64,000 nucleotides of DNA, taken from NCBI RefSeq assembly GCF_026113935.1, contig NZ_JAPEUL010000006.1, positions 237,501 through 301,500 on the forward strand, given 5' to 3'. Shown one piece after another: positions 54,822 through 64,000 of this stretch. How positions within the stretch are numbered: position 1 is the stretch's first letter; every line of letters begins with the position of its first letter. The position numbers and the translations under genes were made by a program. The notes under the pieces were generated by a model. That model was given only the letters and a program-made list of their open reading frames with translations. It searched no databases and was not told the DNA's origin. This stretch comes from Marinomonas rhodophyticola (GTDB taxonomy: Bacteria; Pseudomonadota; Gammaproteobacteria; Pseudomonadales; Marinomonadaceae).

Positions 54822-55330
54822 GCTTTATCTTCTTTTTTCGATTCTGGGACGTTTTGTTTTGATTTCGGAACAGCGACGCTATGACTTTCTAGACGGTCTA
54901 TCGCTTCACGAAACTCACTGATGTCTTTAAAGCTACGATAAACAGAAGCAAAGCGCACATAGGCCACTTGATCGAGACGCTGCAACTCTTCCATAACGGC
55001 TTCTCCTGTCCAACGGGAAGGCAGTTCACGCTCGCCAGTGGCTTGCATTTTCTCTTTAATACGAGTGATTGCGGTTTCGACCGCCTCAATGCTAACTGGG
55101 CGTTTCTCAATAGCTTTAATAATGCCATTGCGCAGTTTCTCCTCATCAAACGCTTCTCGACTGCCATCACTTTTGATCAATTTTGGCATTTGTAATTCAG
55201 CCACTTCAAAGGTGGTGAAGCGCTCTTGGCAATGGATACAGGTTCGGCGACGGCGCACCTGTGCGCCTTCAGAAACTAACCGAGAGTCCACTACTTTAGT
55301 ATCTTGAGTTCCACAAAAAGGGCATCGCAT
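54818..55330 (-). CDS. nrdR: Transcriptional repressor NrdR
   Basis: Represses ribonucleotide reductase genes when dATP is high. N-terminal zinc ribbon [13 protein letters not shown] ... [13 protein letters not shown] and an ATP-cone (about 49-139). 170 residues, slightly longer than usual owing to a charged C-terminal tail. First gene of nrdR-ribD. Confidence 0.95.
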   Translation of the reverse strand: MRCPFCGTQDTKVVDSRLVSEGAQVRRRRTCIHCQERFTTFEVAELQMPKLIKSDGSREAFDEEKLRNGIIKAIEKRPVSIEAVETAITRIKEKMQATGERELPSRWTGEAVMEELQRLDQVAYVRFASVYRSFKDISEFREAIDRLESHSVAVPKSKQNVPESKKEDKA

Positions 55331-55493
55331 GGTGCTTCCAATATCGCTAATTTGGTGTAAGAATGCCTAAAAATTAGGCCATCACATGATGGGTGAAATC
55401 ATACCAACCCCGCCATAATATAGCTACCGAGCTACTGTGTGCGCGTTTATCATTCTTCACGATAGAAGATTAGATGAGTTTATAAGGATTTAT

Positions 55494-56405
55494 ATGCCGT
55501 TCGCAGAATTATCGGGCTTGGTTGCGGCCTTATGCTGGACTATTTCTAGTTTAATGGCACCAGGGCTGATCCAACGTTTTGGCGCCATGCGCTTTAATAC
55601 TTTTCGTATTGTCATTGCCAGCTCCATTCTTTTAGTCATTTGCTTAATCACTCAACGCTTTGATGCGACCTTATGGCAACATGCGAAGATCATCATGTTG
55701 TCGGGGCTATTGGGCATTTTCATTGGCGACACCATGTTGTTTACCGCTGTACATCGGCTTGGCCCTCGTCGCACTGGTGTACTGTTTGCTACCAATGCCC
55801 CCATGTCGATTCTATTAGGCTGGTTGTTTCTAGGGGAAAACCTGTCTTTTAATCAACTGTTTGCCTGTGGCTTAGTATTGGTCGGCGTGGTAATAGCGAT
55901 TCTCTTTGGACGCAAAAACAGCCTACATGCTTGGGAACAAACCAAAGGCAAATTAAGTATCGGGATTTTGCTAGCACTTGGCGCGGCACTGGGACAGGCC
56001 AGTGGTGCCTTGCTGAGCAAACCGGCACTCGTGGATGGCGCCGATCCCATTGCGGTTTCTGCATTACGCGTTGGTACGGGCGCGCTGGCATTGGTGCTGG
56101 CTTATGGTTTGTACTATCGACATAAACAACCTGCCGAGGCAATTCCATTTAGCCAGCTCACGCGCTTTGATTTCATGGGCATTGCGGCCCTTGCCACTAT
56201 CGGCATGGTCATTGGTATGAGCGTACTCGTCTGGGGTGTCGGCAACGCAAACGTCGGTATCGTCACCACGTTATCAGCCGTTGTTCCTGTCTTGATTCTT
56301 CCGGGTTTATGGATTACCACAGGCCAACGCCCAGCCTTTGGTGCATGGATTGGTGCGATTTTCGTTGTGGCTGGCGCAGCTTTTATTATTTTATTCAGTC
56401 ACTAA
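55494..56405 (+). CDS. EamA/DMT-family transporter
   Basis: 303-residue inner-membrane protein with two EamA repeats (about ten spans); EGENL-like FLGENLSFNQLFACGLVLVGV ends repeat 1. The ATG at 55494 follows AAGGAT; the upstream extension lacks a site. DMT proteins export metabolites; the substrate is unknown. Confidence 0.85.
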   Translation: MPFAELSGLVAALCWTISSLMAPGLIQRFGAMRFNTFRIVIASSILLVICLITQRFDATLWQHAKIIMLSGLLGIFIGDTMLFTAVHRLGPRRTGVLFATNAPMSILLGWLFLGENLSFNQLFACGLVLVGVVIAILFGRKNSLHAWEQTKGKLSIGILLALGAALGQASGALLSKPALVDGADPIAVSALRVGTGALALVLAYGLYYRHKQPAEAIPFSQLTRFDFMGIAALATIGMVIGMSVLVWGVGNANVGIVTTLSAVVPVLILPGLWITTGQRPAFGAWIGAIFVVAGAAFIILFSH

Positions 56406-56525
56406 AAATCACTCAATATTCTTCTTTATCGTATTAAATAAAAAATTCACTTGAAATAGAAAAGCTATAAGACATAAGATTCCAAGATTGTAATTTTATG
56501 TAACAAAAAAAGGAAATAGCATAAA

Positions 56526-57377
56526 GTGAATACATTTAAATACATAGGGATGATGATTCTGATACTTCACTCATTTCATGTCATGAGTGCAGAAACCATC
56601 AGAGTAAATAAGGTGGTGGGAGAAAAAGAAGAGCTGATGTTCAGCGTATTGAAGCTCGTTATGAGTAAAGTTGACTCAGACGTCACCTATATTCAAAACG
56701 ACCAAGAGCTAAACACTGCGCGAGCTATTGGCGCTGTTGAGTCAAAGACGTTCGATGTTATGTGGGGAGGCTCTACCTCCACATACGAAGACAAAATGCT
56801 ACCTGTTAGAATACCGGCCCTAAAAGGATTACTAGGCCATCGCATCTTTATCATTCGTGCTGCTGATCAAGAAAAATTCAATAAAATAAACACCTTGGAA
56901 GATTTGAAACGCTTCAAACCAGGCTTGGGAACACTATGGGGTGATACCAAGATAATGAAGTTGGCTGGCATTCCAACTATCACGACGATCAAATATCCCA
57001 ACTTATTTTTGATGCTAGAAGGTGGTCGATTTGATTACTTTCCAAGAGCGCTCCACGAGCCTTGGGTCGAAGTGAAATCTCGTCCAGAACTGAATTTAGC
57101 CATCGATAAACACCTCATGCTGATTTACCCCTTCGCTCAATATTTTTATGTCGAAAAATCGAATAAAGCGCTGCACGACAAAATCTATAAAGGTTTTGAA
57201 ATGGCCATTGCGGATGGAAGCTACGACAAACTGTTCTTCAATCACCCCATGATTAAAGATGTTTTGGAGCAGGCAAATCTAAAACAACGTAAAGTCATTC
57301 GCATAAAAAATGCCACCATGCATCCAGATACGCCCTTTGATCGCAAAGAATTTTGGTTGGATTTAGATAGCCTTTAA
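56526..57377 (+). CDS. Periplasmic solute-binding-like protein next to a chemoreceptor
   Basis: 283 residues with a signal peptide (about 1-21, ending VMSA before ETIRVNK). The body resembles family 3 solute-binding proteins without a transporter: FDVMWGGSTSTYEDKMLPVRIPALKGLLGHRIFII, LEDLKRFKPGLGTLWGDT. GTG start with AAGGAAA upstream. Followed after 54 bases by a chemoreceptor on the same strand, so it may present a ligand to it. Ligand unknown. Confidence 0.72.
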   Translation: MNTFKYIGMMILILHSFHVMSAETIRVNKVVGEKEELMFSVLKLVMSKVDSDVTYIQNDQELNTARAIGAVESKTFDVMWGGSTSTYEDKMLPVRIPALKGLLGHRIFIIRAADQEKFNKINTLEDLKRFKPGLGTLWGDTKIMKLAGIPTITTIKYPNLFLMLEGGRFDYFPRALHEPWVEVKSRPELNLAIDKHLMLIYPFAQYFYVEKSNKALHDKIYKGFEMAIADGSYDKLFFNHPMIKDVLEQANLKQRKVIRIKNATMHPDTPFDRKEFWLDLDSL

Positions 57378-57431
57378 ACCAGCGAAATAACGACATATTT
57401 CTTATACCCAAAGCAACGATACGAGATAGAA

Positions 57432-58928
57432 ATGAATTCAATCAAACAGAAATCCATGCTTTTTCTTTCCAGCGCTTCACTCATCGTGATGGTAATCATT
57501 TTCTCCAGCAGCTACATGTTGGCTAAAAATCATTTCGATGATGCGTTAGATAAGCAAATTAAAGGCTTAAACAATACCTTGTCGATTGCGTTACAAGAAC
57601 CTATTTTTTCTTATGATTCAGGCCTAATTGAACACATTATGTCTTCTTTTATGAATCTTCCTTTTGTGGACAGCATAAAAGCGTATGACCAAAGAAATAA
57701 ACTACTTGGCACAGCAAAAGACGAACAGAGTACAAAAGCAGACTCCCACGACTTACGTGTTGATAAAATAGATATTACTTGGAGTGACAAGAGTGTCATA
57801 GGTCATCTTGAAGTAACATACCGTATGGACAGCAACGCCGAACTACTATCGTCTATTCGAAATATGTTCCTACTGATTGGCGTCATTTTGATACTCGTTT
57901 TACAGATCACCAACTGGTTCGTACTAACTCGCTATGTCGTGAACCCAATCAAAGTCGTAGCCAACGCAATGGCTGAAATCGCACAAGGTGGTGGTGATCT
58001 AACAAGACGACTCAACATCCAAAGTAAAGATGAAGTCGGTGTCCTTGCCCACGGCTTTGATACCTTTATTTCTAACCTTCATACCTTGGTACAAAAAATT
58101 GTTCACTCAAATAACGAACTGTCAAACTGTTCTCACAGCATTAAGTCTAATGCAAATGAAAACGTCAAATCCACAGAACAACAGTTACTAGAAATTGAAC
58201 AAGTGGCCACTGCGCTCAATGAAATGTCCTCAGCGACACATGAAGTCGCTCGAAACGCCAACGAAACAGCGAATAAAACCCAGCGCTGTAATGAGCTTGC
58301 CGTCAAAGGTAACAGCATCGTCAAAAACACCATCAATGATATTCACAACTTAGGTAAGGAAATCAATTCTACGTCTGTGAAAATAGTTGAATTGAAAAAT
58401 CAAAGCTCTCAAATTAATACCGTATTGGATGTGATCAAAGGCGTTGCTGAGCAAACGAATTTATTAGCGCTTAACGCGGCGATAGAAGCCGCTCGTGCTG
58501 GTGAACAAGGTCGTGGATTTGCTGTCGTGGCCGATGAAGTACGTTCATTAGCACAACGCACTCAAGATTCAACGTCTGAAATCGAAGGCATCATTAATAG
58601 CTTACAAACCGCCTCTGAGGACGCGAGTAAACTCATGCAGTCGACTAGTGCCACACTACAAAGAACGATTGATGAATCCAGCGGAGCAATTGCCGCACTC
58701 GACAATATCATTCAAGATATTATCGTCATCAATGACATGAACGCTCAAGTAGCAACAGCGACCGAAGAGCAAAGCTCAGTTGCCTCTGAAGTCAGCGATA
58801 AAGTTCTTATTATCAATAATGCCACGATAGTCATCACCGACAATGCTGCAAACATCGAACAACTTAGTGATCAGCTCGACTCACTCAGCTCAAGCATTAA
58901 TCGTGATTTATCTAACTTTAAGCTTTAA
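57432..58928 (+). CDS. Methyl-accepting chemotaxis protein, small periplasmic domain
   Basis: 498 residues: span about 8-30, short periplasmic domain (31-138), span about 140-160, HAMP about 163-215, signalling domain with [32 protein letters not shown]. The small sensor domain (about 110 residues) suggests indirect ligand sensing through a binding protein, possibly the preceding gene's product. Ends in NFKL with no CheR/CheB tether. Confidence 0.92.
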   Translation: MNSIKQKSMLFLSSASLIVMVIIFSSSYMLAKNHFDDALDKQIKGLNNTLSIALQEPIFSYDSGLIEHIMSSFMNLPFVDSIKAYDQRNKLLGTAKDEQSTKADSHDLRVDKIDITWSDKSVIGHLEVTYRMDSNAELLSSIRNMFLLIGVILILVLQITNWFVLTRYVVNPIKVVANAMAEIAQGGGDLTRRLNIQSKDEVGVLAHGFDTFISNLHTLVQKIVHSNNELSNCSHSIKSNANENVKSTEQQLLEIEQVATALNEMSSATHEVARNANETANKTQRCNELAVKGNSIVKNTINDIHNLGKEINSTSVKIVELKNQSSQINTVLDVIKGVAEQTNLLALNAAIEAARAGEQGRGFAVVADEVRSLAQRTQDSTSEIEGIINSLQTASEDASKLMQSTSATLQRTIDESSGAIAALDNIIQDIIVINDMNAQVATATEEQSSVASEVSDKVLIINNATIVITDNAANIEQLSDQLDSLSSSINRDLSNFKL

Positions 58929-58948
58929 ACGATCTAGATAAAAACGCA

Positions 58949-58981
58949 GCAAGAACCGTTACGATAAATAGCGGTTCTTGC
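58949..58981 (+). terminator. Hairpin after the chemoreceptor
   Basis: GCAAGAACCG / CGGTTCTTGC perfect 10-bp stem, 13-base loop; weak T tract about 10 bases later. Confidence 0.6.
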
Positions 58982-59115
58982 TCGCATCTGTATTTTTCCC
59001 AATCTTCCCCTGTGCTATCCTTACCTAACTAATTTCATTTGGCTCTCCATCAACTTGCCAGACATTTTTTGGTAATCCCGTGGAGCGTTTTAACGAAATT
59101 TATTCACGACGTTAC

Positions 59116-59207
59116 GAGCAAAGCCAAGACGAGGCAAAAACTGACGAAAAAGCAAAGTTTATGGTTTATAAATGAGCATTTTGAGTCTGTTTTTAACAAA
59201 GTATTGG
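59116..59207 (+). repeat. Dispersed repeat, copy 2
   Basis: Same ~92-base unit as 39307-39398, in the ettA 5' region and in the same orientation as ettA. One arm of the internal inverted repeat has a mismatch (AAAAACTGAC versus AAAAACAGAC). Otherwise nothing is seen between 58982 and 59259. Confidence 0.8.
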
Positions 59208-59259
59208 CGAGCGTAGTAGTCGTGCTAGGATTTCTAATCATAGGATAAGTTGACTATTT

Positions 59260-60921
59260 ATGGCTCAGTTTGTATACAGCATGAATCGCGTTGGGAAAAT
59301 TGTTCCGCCTAAACGCGAGATTCTAAAAGACATTTCTCTTTCATTCTTCCCTGGCGCTAAGATCGGTGTATTGGGTCTTAACGGTTCTGGTAAATCTACC
59401 CTACTTCGTATCATGGCGGGTGTGGATACCGAGCATAATGGCGAAGCGCGTCCAATGCCGGGCATCAAAATCGGCTACTTGGAGCAAGAACCGCATCTTG
59501 ATCCAGAAAAAAACGTTCGTGGCATTGTTGAAGAAGCCTTTACTGACGTAATTGAAGCGATGGCACGTTTGGATGCCGTCTATGCAGCATACGCAGAACC
59601 CGATGCAGACTTTGACGCCCTAGCAAAAGAACAAGGTCAGCTTGAAGCCTTAATCGAAGCGAAAGAAGGTCACAACCTAGATCGTGCCCTTGAAGTCGCG
59701 GCCGATGCGCTTCGTCTTCCACCTTGGGACGCCAAAGTAGAACACCTTTCTGGTGGTGAGCGTCGTCGTGTGGCGCTTTGTCGTTTGCTATTAAACAAGC
59801 CTGACATGATCCTACTAGACGAGCCAACCAACCATTTGGATGCTGAATCCGTCGCTTGGCTAGAGCGCTTCTTAAAAGATTACCCAGGCACCGTTGTGGC
59901 GATTACCCACGACCGTTACTTCCTAGATAACGCCGCTGGCTGGATTTTAGAATTGGACCGCGGCCATGGTATTCCATACGAAGGCAACTACTCTTCTTGG
60001 TTGGAGCAAAAGAATGCTCGTCTAGAACAAGAAGCGAAGCAACAAGCCTCTCACCAAAAAGCCATCAAATCGGAACTTGAGTGGGTTCGCCAAAACGCCA
60101 AAGGCCGCCAGTCTAAATCCAAAGCCCGTTTGGCTCGATTCGAAGAAATGAACTCACAAGAGTTCCAAGATCGTAACGAAACTAACGAATTGTACATTCC
60201 ACCAGGACCACGTCTTGGTAACAAAGTCATCGAAATCGAAGGCGTTAGCAAAAGCTTCGAACACAAGATGCTACTAGAAGACTTCAACATGGTGGTGCCA
60301 CAAGGCGCTATCGTCGGTGTGGTGGGTGGTAACGGTGCCGGTAAATCTACCCTGTTCAAAATGATCGCTGGCATCGAAAAACCTGATACAGGCACAGTGA
60401 CGTTGGGCGAAACAGTACAACTGGCTTACGTTGACCAAATGCGTGAACTGGATGGCGACAAAACCGTGTTTGAAGAAATCGCTGACGGCCTAGACATGAT
60501 CACGGTTCACAACTACAAAGTACCGTCTCGTGCTTACATTGGCCGCTTTAATTTCAAAGGATCTGATCAACAAAAATTGGTTAAGCATTTGTCTGGTGGT
60601 GAGCGTAACCGCTTGCACCTAGCGAAACTGCTTAAAGAAGGCGGCAACGTATTGCTACTGGATGAGCCGACCAACGACCTAGACGTAGAAACTTTACGTG
60701 CTCTGGAAGACGCCCTACTGGCCTTCCCAGGCGCCGCGATTGTTATTTCCCACGACCGTTGGTTCCTAGACCGTATCGCAACACACATCCTAGCGTACGA
60801 AGGCGATTCTAAAGCCGTCTTCTTCGAAGGGAACTACGCAGAATACGAAGCCGACTACAAAAAACGTACCGGCAACGACGCCACACCAACTCGAATCAAG
60901 TACAAACGTATTGATGCTTAA
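59260..60921 (+). CDS. ettA: Energy-dependent translational throttle ABC-F protein
   Basis: ABC-F ATPase that binds the ribosomal E site and gates the first elongation steps by ATP/ADP ratio. 553 residues (E. coli 555), soluble: Walker A GLNGSGKST and GGNGAGKST, signatures LSGGERRRVALC and LSGGERNRLHLA, Walker B LLDEPTNHLD and LLDEPTNDLD. The arm (about 95-140) and the linker GRQSKSKARLARFEEM are typical of EttA. Codon use looks strongly biased, as for a highly expressed gene. Confidence 0.96.
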   Translation: MAQFVYSMNRVGKIVPPKREILKDISLSFFPGAKIGVLGLNGSGKSTLLRIMAGVDTEHNGEARPMPGIKIGYLEQEPHLDPEKNVRGIVEEAFTDVIEAMARLDAVYAAYAEPDADFDALAKEQGQLEALIEAKEGHNLDRALEVAADALRLPPWDAKVEHLSGGERRRVALCRLLLNKPDMILLDEPTNHLDAESVAWLERFLKDYPGTVVAITHDRYFLDNAAGWILELDRGHGIPYEGNYSSWLEQKNARLEQEAKQQASHQKAIKSELEWVRQNAKGRQSKSKARLARFEEMNSQEFQDRNETNELYIPPGPRLGNKVIEIEGVSKSFEHKMLLEDFNMVVPQGAIVGVVGGNGAGKSTLFKMIAGIEKPDTGTVTLGETVQLAYVDQMRELDGDKTVFEEIADGLDMITVHNYKVPSRAYIGRFNFKGSDQQKLVKHLSGGERNRLHLAKLLKEGGNVLLLDEPTNDLDVETLRALEDALLAFPGAAIVISHDRWFLDRIATHILAYEGDSKAVFFEGNYAEYEADYKKRTGNDATPTRIKYKRIDA

Positions 60922-60957
60922 TTCTATTTAATAGGATTAGTTGGTAAAGAATGGAAA

Positions 60958-60990
60958 GCCGCTTTCAGGAATGGAAGCGGTTTTTTTATT
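60958..60990 (+). terminator. Rho-independent terminator of ettA
   Basis: CCGCTT/AAGCGG stem around TCAGGAATGG, then TTTTTTT. Confidence 0.88.
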
Positions 60991-61086
60991 TTTAAAATTA
61001 TGGTTTTCTTTTACCCTTCTCCGGTTTTCCTACTCACTCATCACTGACTCTTAAGTATTGCGTATCAAACCGTCATATAAGACTTT

Positions 61087-61146
61087 GTCTCTCATTTACT
61101 TAAAAAAATGAGAGACTAATGAGTTTGATGTACACGAATGAGAGAC
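61087..61146. repeat. Repeated GTCTCTCATT elements
   Basis: GTCTCTCATTT (61087-61097) pairs with AAATGAGAGAC (61106-61116); a third AATGAGAGAC is at 61137-61146. They lie about 75 bases downstream of higA. Role unknown; hairpin terminator or regulator site are both possible. Confidence 0.5.
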
Positions 61147-61221
61147 AAGAAACGTACTACCTCATTTATTGCTGAGAGTGAGATACAAAGCTTTCTATAT
61201 ATCCAGTTTAATTGGGTAAAA

Positions 61222-61524
61222 CTAGGCTATCGTTTCTATCCCTTTTCGCTCCACAAGAGAAAGCATTTTCAGCGCAGCGCCTCTGGGTTTGCTTTCACCT
61301 TGCTCCCATTTTTTAACCAGCTTATCGCTGACATTTAAATATTGTGCGAAAACGGGTTGGGAAAGGTTATTGGCTAGCCTTAGTTTTTTGACTTGCTCAG
61401 GAGTGAAATCATGAATAGAGGTTAAGCATAAGGTATCAAATTGACGCATGGTGGTTTTATCAATCGCACCCGCTTTTTTTAGGCCTTTGGCTGTCTTATG
61501 AACAGACTTTAAAATATCACTCAT
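61222..61524 (-). CDS. HigA/NadS-type antitoxin
   Basis: 100 residues with a C-terminal Xre-type helix-turn-helix (VKKLRLANNLSQPVFAQYLNVSDKLVKKWEQGESKP). Second gene of a toxin-first pair, overlapping the toxin by 8 bases. DNA-binding antitoxin and autorepressor by analogy. Confidence 0.88.
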   Translation of the reverse strand: MSDILKSVHKTAKGLKKAGAIDKTTMRQFDTLCLTSIHDFTPEQVKKLRLANNLSQPVFAQYLNVSDKLVKKWEQGESKPRGAALKMLSLVERKGIETIA

Positions 61525-61858
61525 GGCGATCTCCTTCTTGGCAATTTTCTACTTTGATTAACTCTTTCGAAGCTATCAAACTTTCTAGTTCACTCTGGCT
61601 AAAACTAATAAACACTTGGGCTAATTCTCTTAGCGCCATTTGCTCTTTTTTGGTGATGTTAGCTCGTTTGTTTTTAGCAAAGGCATACAAGAAAAAATAC
61701 TTTTCACCAATGACAGCGCCAATAATCGTTCGATAGCCACCACTCTTACCTTTGCTCTGTGTTGCCACTCTCTTTTTATAGAGAGCGCCACCTAGGTCAG
61801 CATCAACTAATCCTCTCTGGATCTCATCACATACTTCAATGAGATCCATATCAGACAA
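61517..61858 (-). CDS. RelE/HigB-family toxin
   Basis: 113 residues of the phage Gp49-like RelE group (PF06296 type): ALYKKRVATQSKGKSGGYRTIIGAVIGEKYFFLYAFAKNKRANI. Probable ribosome-dependent mRNA interferase. Toxin-first order with an HTH antitoxin is the HigBA layout. Confidence 0.85.
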   Translation of the reverse strand: MSDMDLIEVCDEIQRGLVDADLGGALYKKRVATQSKGKSGGYRTIIGAVIGEKYFFLYAFAKNKRANITKKEQMALRELAQVFISFSQSELESLIASKELIKVENCQEGDRHE

Positions 61859-61972
61859 ACGATCTTTTTTAGTTAAAGAACAAAACTCTTTAGTTTTATA
61901 AATAAAAGTATACCCTCCTTGGGTAGTATTTCAACAATACTCAACACATCCTGTGCTTGTTTTATCTTGCCG

Positions 61973-62378
61973 CTAACCTAACTGTAACACTTTCTTAGAC
62001 GCCTCGGCTAAGAAGCCAGAGCGCGATTTGTATTTTGGATTTGCGGCGACCATTTTGTCGATTTTGGTAATCAGCAGATGCGGTAAGGTGACGTTAATTT
62101 TTTCGCTTTTTCCCAACAAAGGTGTGATATCGACATTCACCACAGCCCATACACCATCGGCGTAGTCTGGATTGTCTTTATGAGCGGTGATTGGGCTTGC
62201 GGTTGGAATGTCTTCACCGTCTTCTAACAAGAGGCTCAAGGTGAGAAAAGATTGCTTCTTCGGCCATTTCTAGTGCCTCATCAAATGTATCGCCAGCCGA
62301 AAAGCAGCCGGGCACATCTGGCACAGTCACGCCGTAACTAACGCCATTGTCGGTATGCAATACAATTGGGTATTTCAT
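61973..62378 (-). CDS. hicB: HicB antitoxin (frameshifted)
   Basis: N-terminal HicB domain from the ATG at 62378 after GAGG (MKYPIVLHTDNGVSYGVTVPDVPGCFSAGDTFDEALEMAEEAIFSHL), then a ribbon-helix-helix DNA-binding end (INVTLPHLLITKIDKMV...SRSGFLAEA). An extra base at about 62239-62240 shifts the frame; without it SHLSLLLEDGEDIPTASP is read. If the break were real, a free HicA toxin would be expected, which argues for a sequence error. Confidence 0.85.
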
Positions 62379-62402
62379 GGTTCGTACCTCTGCTAAAAGC
62401 TA

Positions 62403-62585
62403 TTAATAAAGCTGGGCTTGTTTCTTTATGCTGTTAAAAGTACCAATCGGTACATCTTTCTTTGGATGGGGAACCGTCACTGTGCCTTTTTTATTAGGAT
62501 GCTTAAACTGCACGTGGCTGCCTTTTACTCTAACTTCGTACCATCCGTCTTCGACTAGCATCTGGATTACCTCTCGGCTTTTCAT
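62403..62585 (-). CDS. hicA: HicA toxin (mRNA interferase)
   Basis: 60-residue dsRBD-like fold with the catalytic His in KGSHVQFKHP; full family length. Directly upstream of hicB on the same strand (24-base gap). Only 114 bases separate hicB from the next toxin-antitoxin pair. Confidence 0.92.
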   Translation of the reverse strand: MKSREVIQMLVEDGWYEVRVKGSHVQFKHPNKKGTVTVPHPKKDVPIGTFNSIKKQAQLY

Positions 62586-62759
62586 ATAACCCCTTTCGCA
62601 TCCCTTTCCTTAGTATTAATAACAATAACCCCAACACCCCCTTAAAACCAATTGCTTTTTCTTATAACTCCAATAACCCTAAAAAACAATCACTATGATA
62701 CTAGAAACAAAAAAGCCGCGAACCTTCCAGTAAGCAGCTTCAATAAACAGAGTCGGGCG

Positions 62760-63436
62760 CTATACAATATCTACACTAATTAACGTGCCATTTGATGCAA
62801 TGACTTCGTTTTTACCCAAGCATAAATCAGTTGCAATAAGTCCGTTAAGGCTGCCTGTCATGAAGAAGAAATCATCGATATAGCCTCGACGAACACATTC
62901 TTGTACGCCCTTCAACAGCACCGCCTTTTTCTGTTCGAAAAATCGGGGCCGCTGGTTGAGTAGTGGTAGGTTTGTCCACTTTTAAGTGAAAAATCACTTG
63001 CGATAGGTTGGCTCGACACTAAGATGCCGTAGTTGTAATAAAAGTCACAAGATTGATAACTCTTGTCATTAATTTTGGGACGTAAAACCTCTATAGCAAC
63101 AAGTGGCTGGCTGTGGCTAACGGCGTATTCAATATCACTTGGCAAGAGTGGAACACTGCACTGATAGCAGATTTCCACTTCGATACCAGATAACTTGTCT
63201 TTTGGTAGCTGAGCGCCCTGATTCTGGAAAATTTGAAAGTCAAAAATAGGCGATAGAATAAAAACACCGGAATCCTCAACGACTTTCCAGCCTTTGATGA
63301 CGGCACCTTTGCTGGTGAGTTCAGCGATCAACTGATCTTGTGCATGACAAATATCGTCGTAGCTGTCTAGGATAGAAGTAAATACACCCTCTTTAAAAGC
63401 ACTAAGAATGGCGGAGTATTCTGTAAAATTCATCAA
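62760..63436 (-). CDS. FAH-superfamily hydratase/isomerase-like protein (frameshifted)
   Basis: Resembles 2-keto-4-pentenoate hydratase/fumarylacetoacetase-fold enzymes: KGWKVVEDSGVFILSPIF, the Glu-x-Glu metal motif in GIEVEICYQ, and a C-terminal GSLNGLIATDLCLGKNEVIAS. The break is at a run of five A (plus strand 62938-62942); with one more base DFFEQKKAVLLKGVQECV continues to 62760. About 225 residues joined. The downstream gene of a pair with a gluconolactonase-like gene, suggesting sugar-acid breakdown. Substrate unknown. Confidence 0.75.
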
Positions 63437-63460
63437 TGATCCCTTAAAAAAATTTCGCTG

Positions 63461-64000
63461 TCAAACACCATTGCCTGAAGCCTGAGGACGCGCTCCACGG
63501 GTATTTAAACGAATACGATATATAGAAGTAGAAGCGGTAATATACAAGGTCTCTCCTTGGTGATTAGAAGACCTGTCTGTCGCAAAAGTGCAGTTAGATA
63601 CTTTTTCTGGCACCCGAATTTTGCCTAATAATGTGCCATCCATGTGGTAAATCTGAATACTGTCTTCCGACGAGGTATAAACCCAACCTTGTTGATCCAC
63701 TCGAAAGCCATCGGCTAACCCCGGTGACACCACGGCAAACAACCTTTCGTTACTTAGCTTGCGCCCCTGCTCGACATCAAACACTTTAATATGATGATTT
63801 CCCGAGCCGTCTTCTCTTAGCGCCGCAGAAGTGTCGGCGATATAAAGTTTTGATTCATTTGGTGAAAAGGCCAAACCATTTGGTTCTTCAATCGTATGAC
63901 AAACAACGGATAGCTCACTGGTGATAGGATCAAAACGATAGACGAAATTCCCCTCTTGTTCAGACTCTGCTTTATAGCCTTCTACATTAGATAAAATGCC
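63461..64000 (-). CDS. SMP-30/gluconolactonase-family protein (partial, 5' end off the window)
   Basis: C-terminal 179 residues of a six-bladed propeller lactonase: EEPNGLAFSPNESKLYIADTS, GLADGFRVDQQGWVYTSSEDSIQIY, and NCTFATDRSSNHQGETLYITAS. The metal Asn and Asp lie in NGLAFS and DGFRVD. The open frame continues to base 64000. It lies 24 bases upstream of the FAH-type gene, likely one operon. Confidence 0.88.
   Translation of the reverse strand, partial: GILSNVEGYKAESEQEGNFVYRFDPITSELSVVCHTIEEPNGLAFSPNESKLYIADTSAALREDGSGNHHIKVFDVEQGRKLSNERLFAVVSPGLADGFRVDQQGWVYTSSEDSIQIYHMDGTLLGKIRVPEKVSNCTFATDRSSNHQGETLYITASTSIYRIRLNTRGARPQASGNGV

Noticed and set aside
55331-55436. FMN riboswitch ahead of nrdR-ribD
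   Set aside because: The region upstream of nrdR lacks the conserved FMN-element segments.
55331-55493. Upstream extension of the EamA transporter to 55437
   Set aside because: The ATG at 55494 has AAGGAT at a good distance and begins the first membrane span.
59039-59248. Small plus-strand frame over the dispersed repeat before ettA
   Set aside because: It is created by the repeat and ends before ettA; no protein similarity.

Overview
The window looks like chromosome from a marine gammaproteobacterium of the Oceanospirillaceae, most likely Marinomonas or a close relative. I base this on gene order (dksA, gluQ, cbrB, pcnB, folK, panB, panC, pgi as in Pseudomonas; lptFG, pepA and valS clustered), moderate GC, an F420 cluster, and dispersed repeats. 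No database search was possible.

Layout. 1-8.3 kb: purL (running off the left edge), tadA, a CBS-domain gene, a cold-shock gene and valS. 8.6-13.7 kb: pepA, lptF-lptG and an aminotransferase. 13.9-22.5 kb: dksA, gluQ, an orphan CbrB-type sigma-54 activator, a 560-base gap holding a probable CrcZ-like small RNA, pcnB, folK, panB, panC, pgi. 22.6-35 kb: yefM-yoeB, lplA, a chemoreceptor, carA-carB-greA, a DJ-1 gene, rimI and a holD-like gene. 35-38 kb: an amino-acid ABC importer without its ATPase, and an IS110-family element. 38.2-44.9 kb: an F420-type luciferase-fold oxidoreductase and a six-gene F420 operon (cofG-cofH-cofD-cofC-cofE-npdG). 45.1-50.4 kb: a RutR-type repressor and a divergent pyrimidine/hydantoin operon (pydC-like, NCS1 transporter, pydB-like). 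50.5-55.3 kb: nrdR-ribD, nusB, thiL, pgpA. 55.5-60.9 kb: an EamA transporter, a periplasmic protein with a chemoreceptor, ettA. 61.2-64 kb: two toxin-antitoxin pairs and two sugar-acid-type catabolic genes.

Two systems stand out. First, the cbrB-pcnB gap carries a sigma-54 promoter with exact -24/-12 spacing, followed by four perfect copies of the 11-mer AATAAAAATAA, two of them in hairpin loops, and a 14-bp long-range stem. This is the location and design of the Pseudomonas CrcZ decoy RNA that titrates Hfq/Crc. The same 11-mer lies just upstream of the ribosome binding site of the cold-shock gene. Second, the F420 operon and the pyrimidine operon flank a RutR-like regulator, and similar palindromes lie in front of both. 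No dihydropyrimidine dehydrogenase is present in the window, so the F420-type oxidoreductase may supply that redox step.

Twelve genes carry apparent single-base or small frameshifts, often at short homopolymers and often in housekeeping genes (pcnB, panC, pgi, carA, thiL). The likeliest reason is sequencing or assembly error. I give the reconstructed full gene spans and mark each break.
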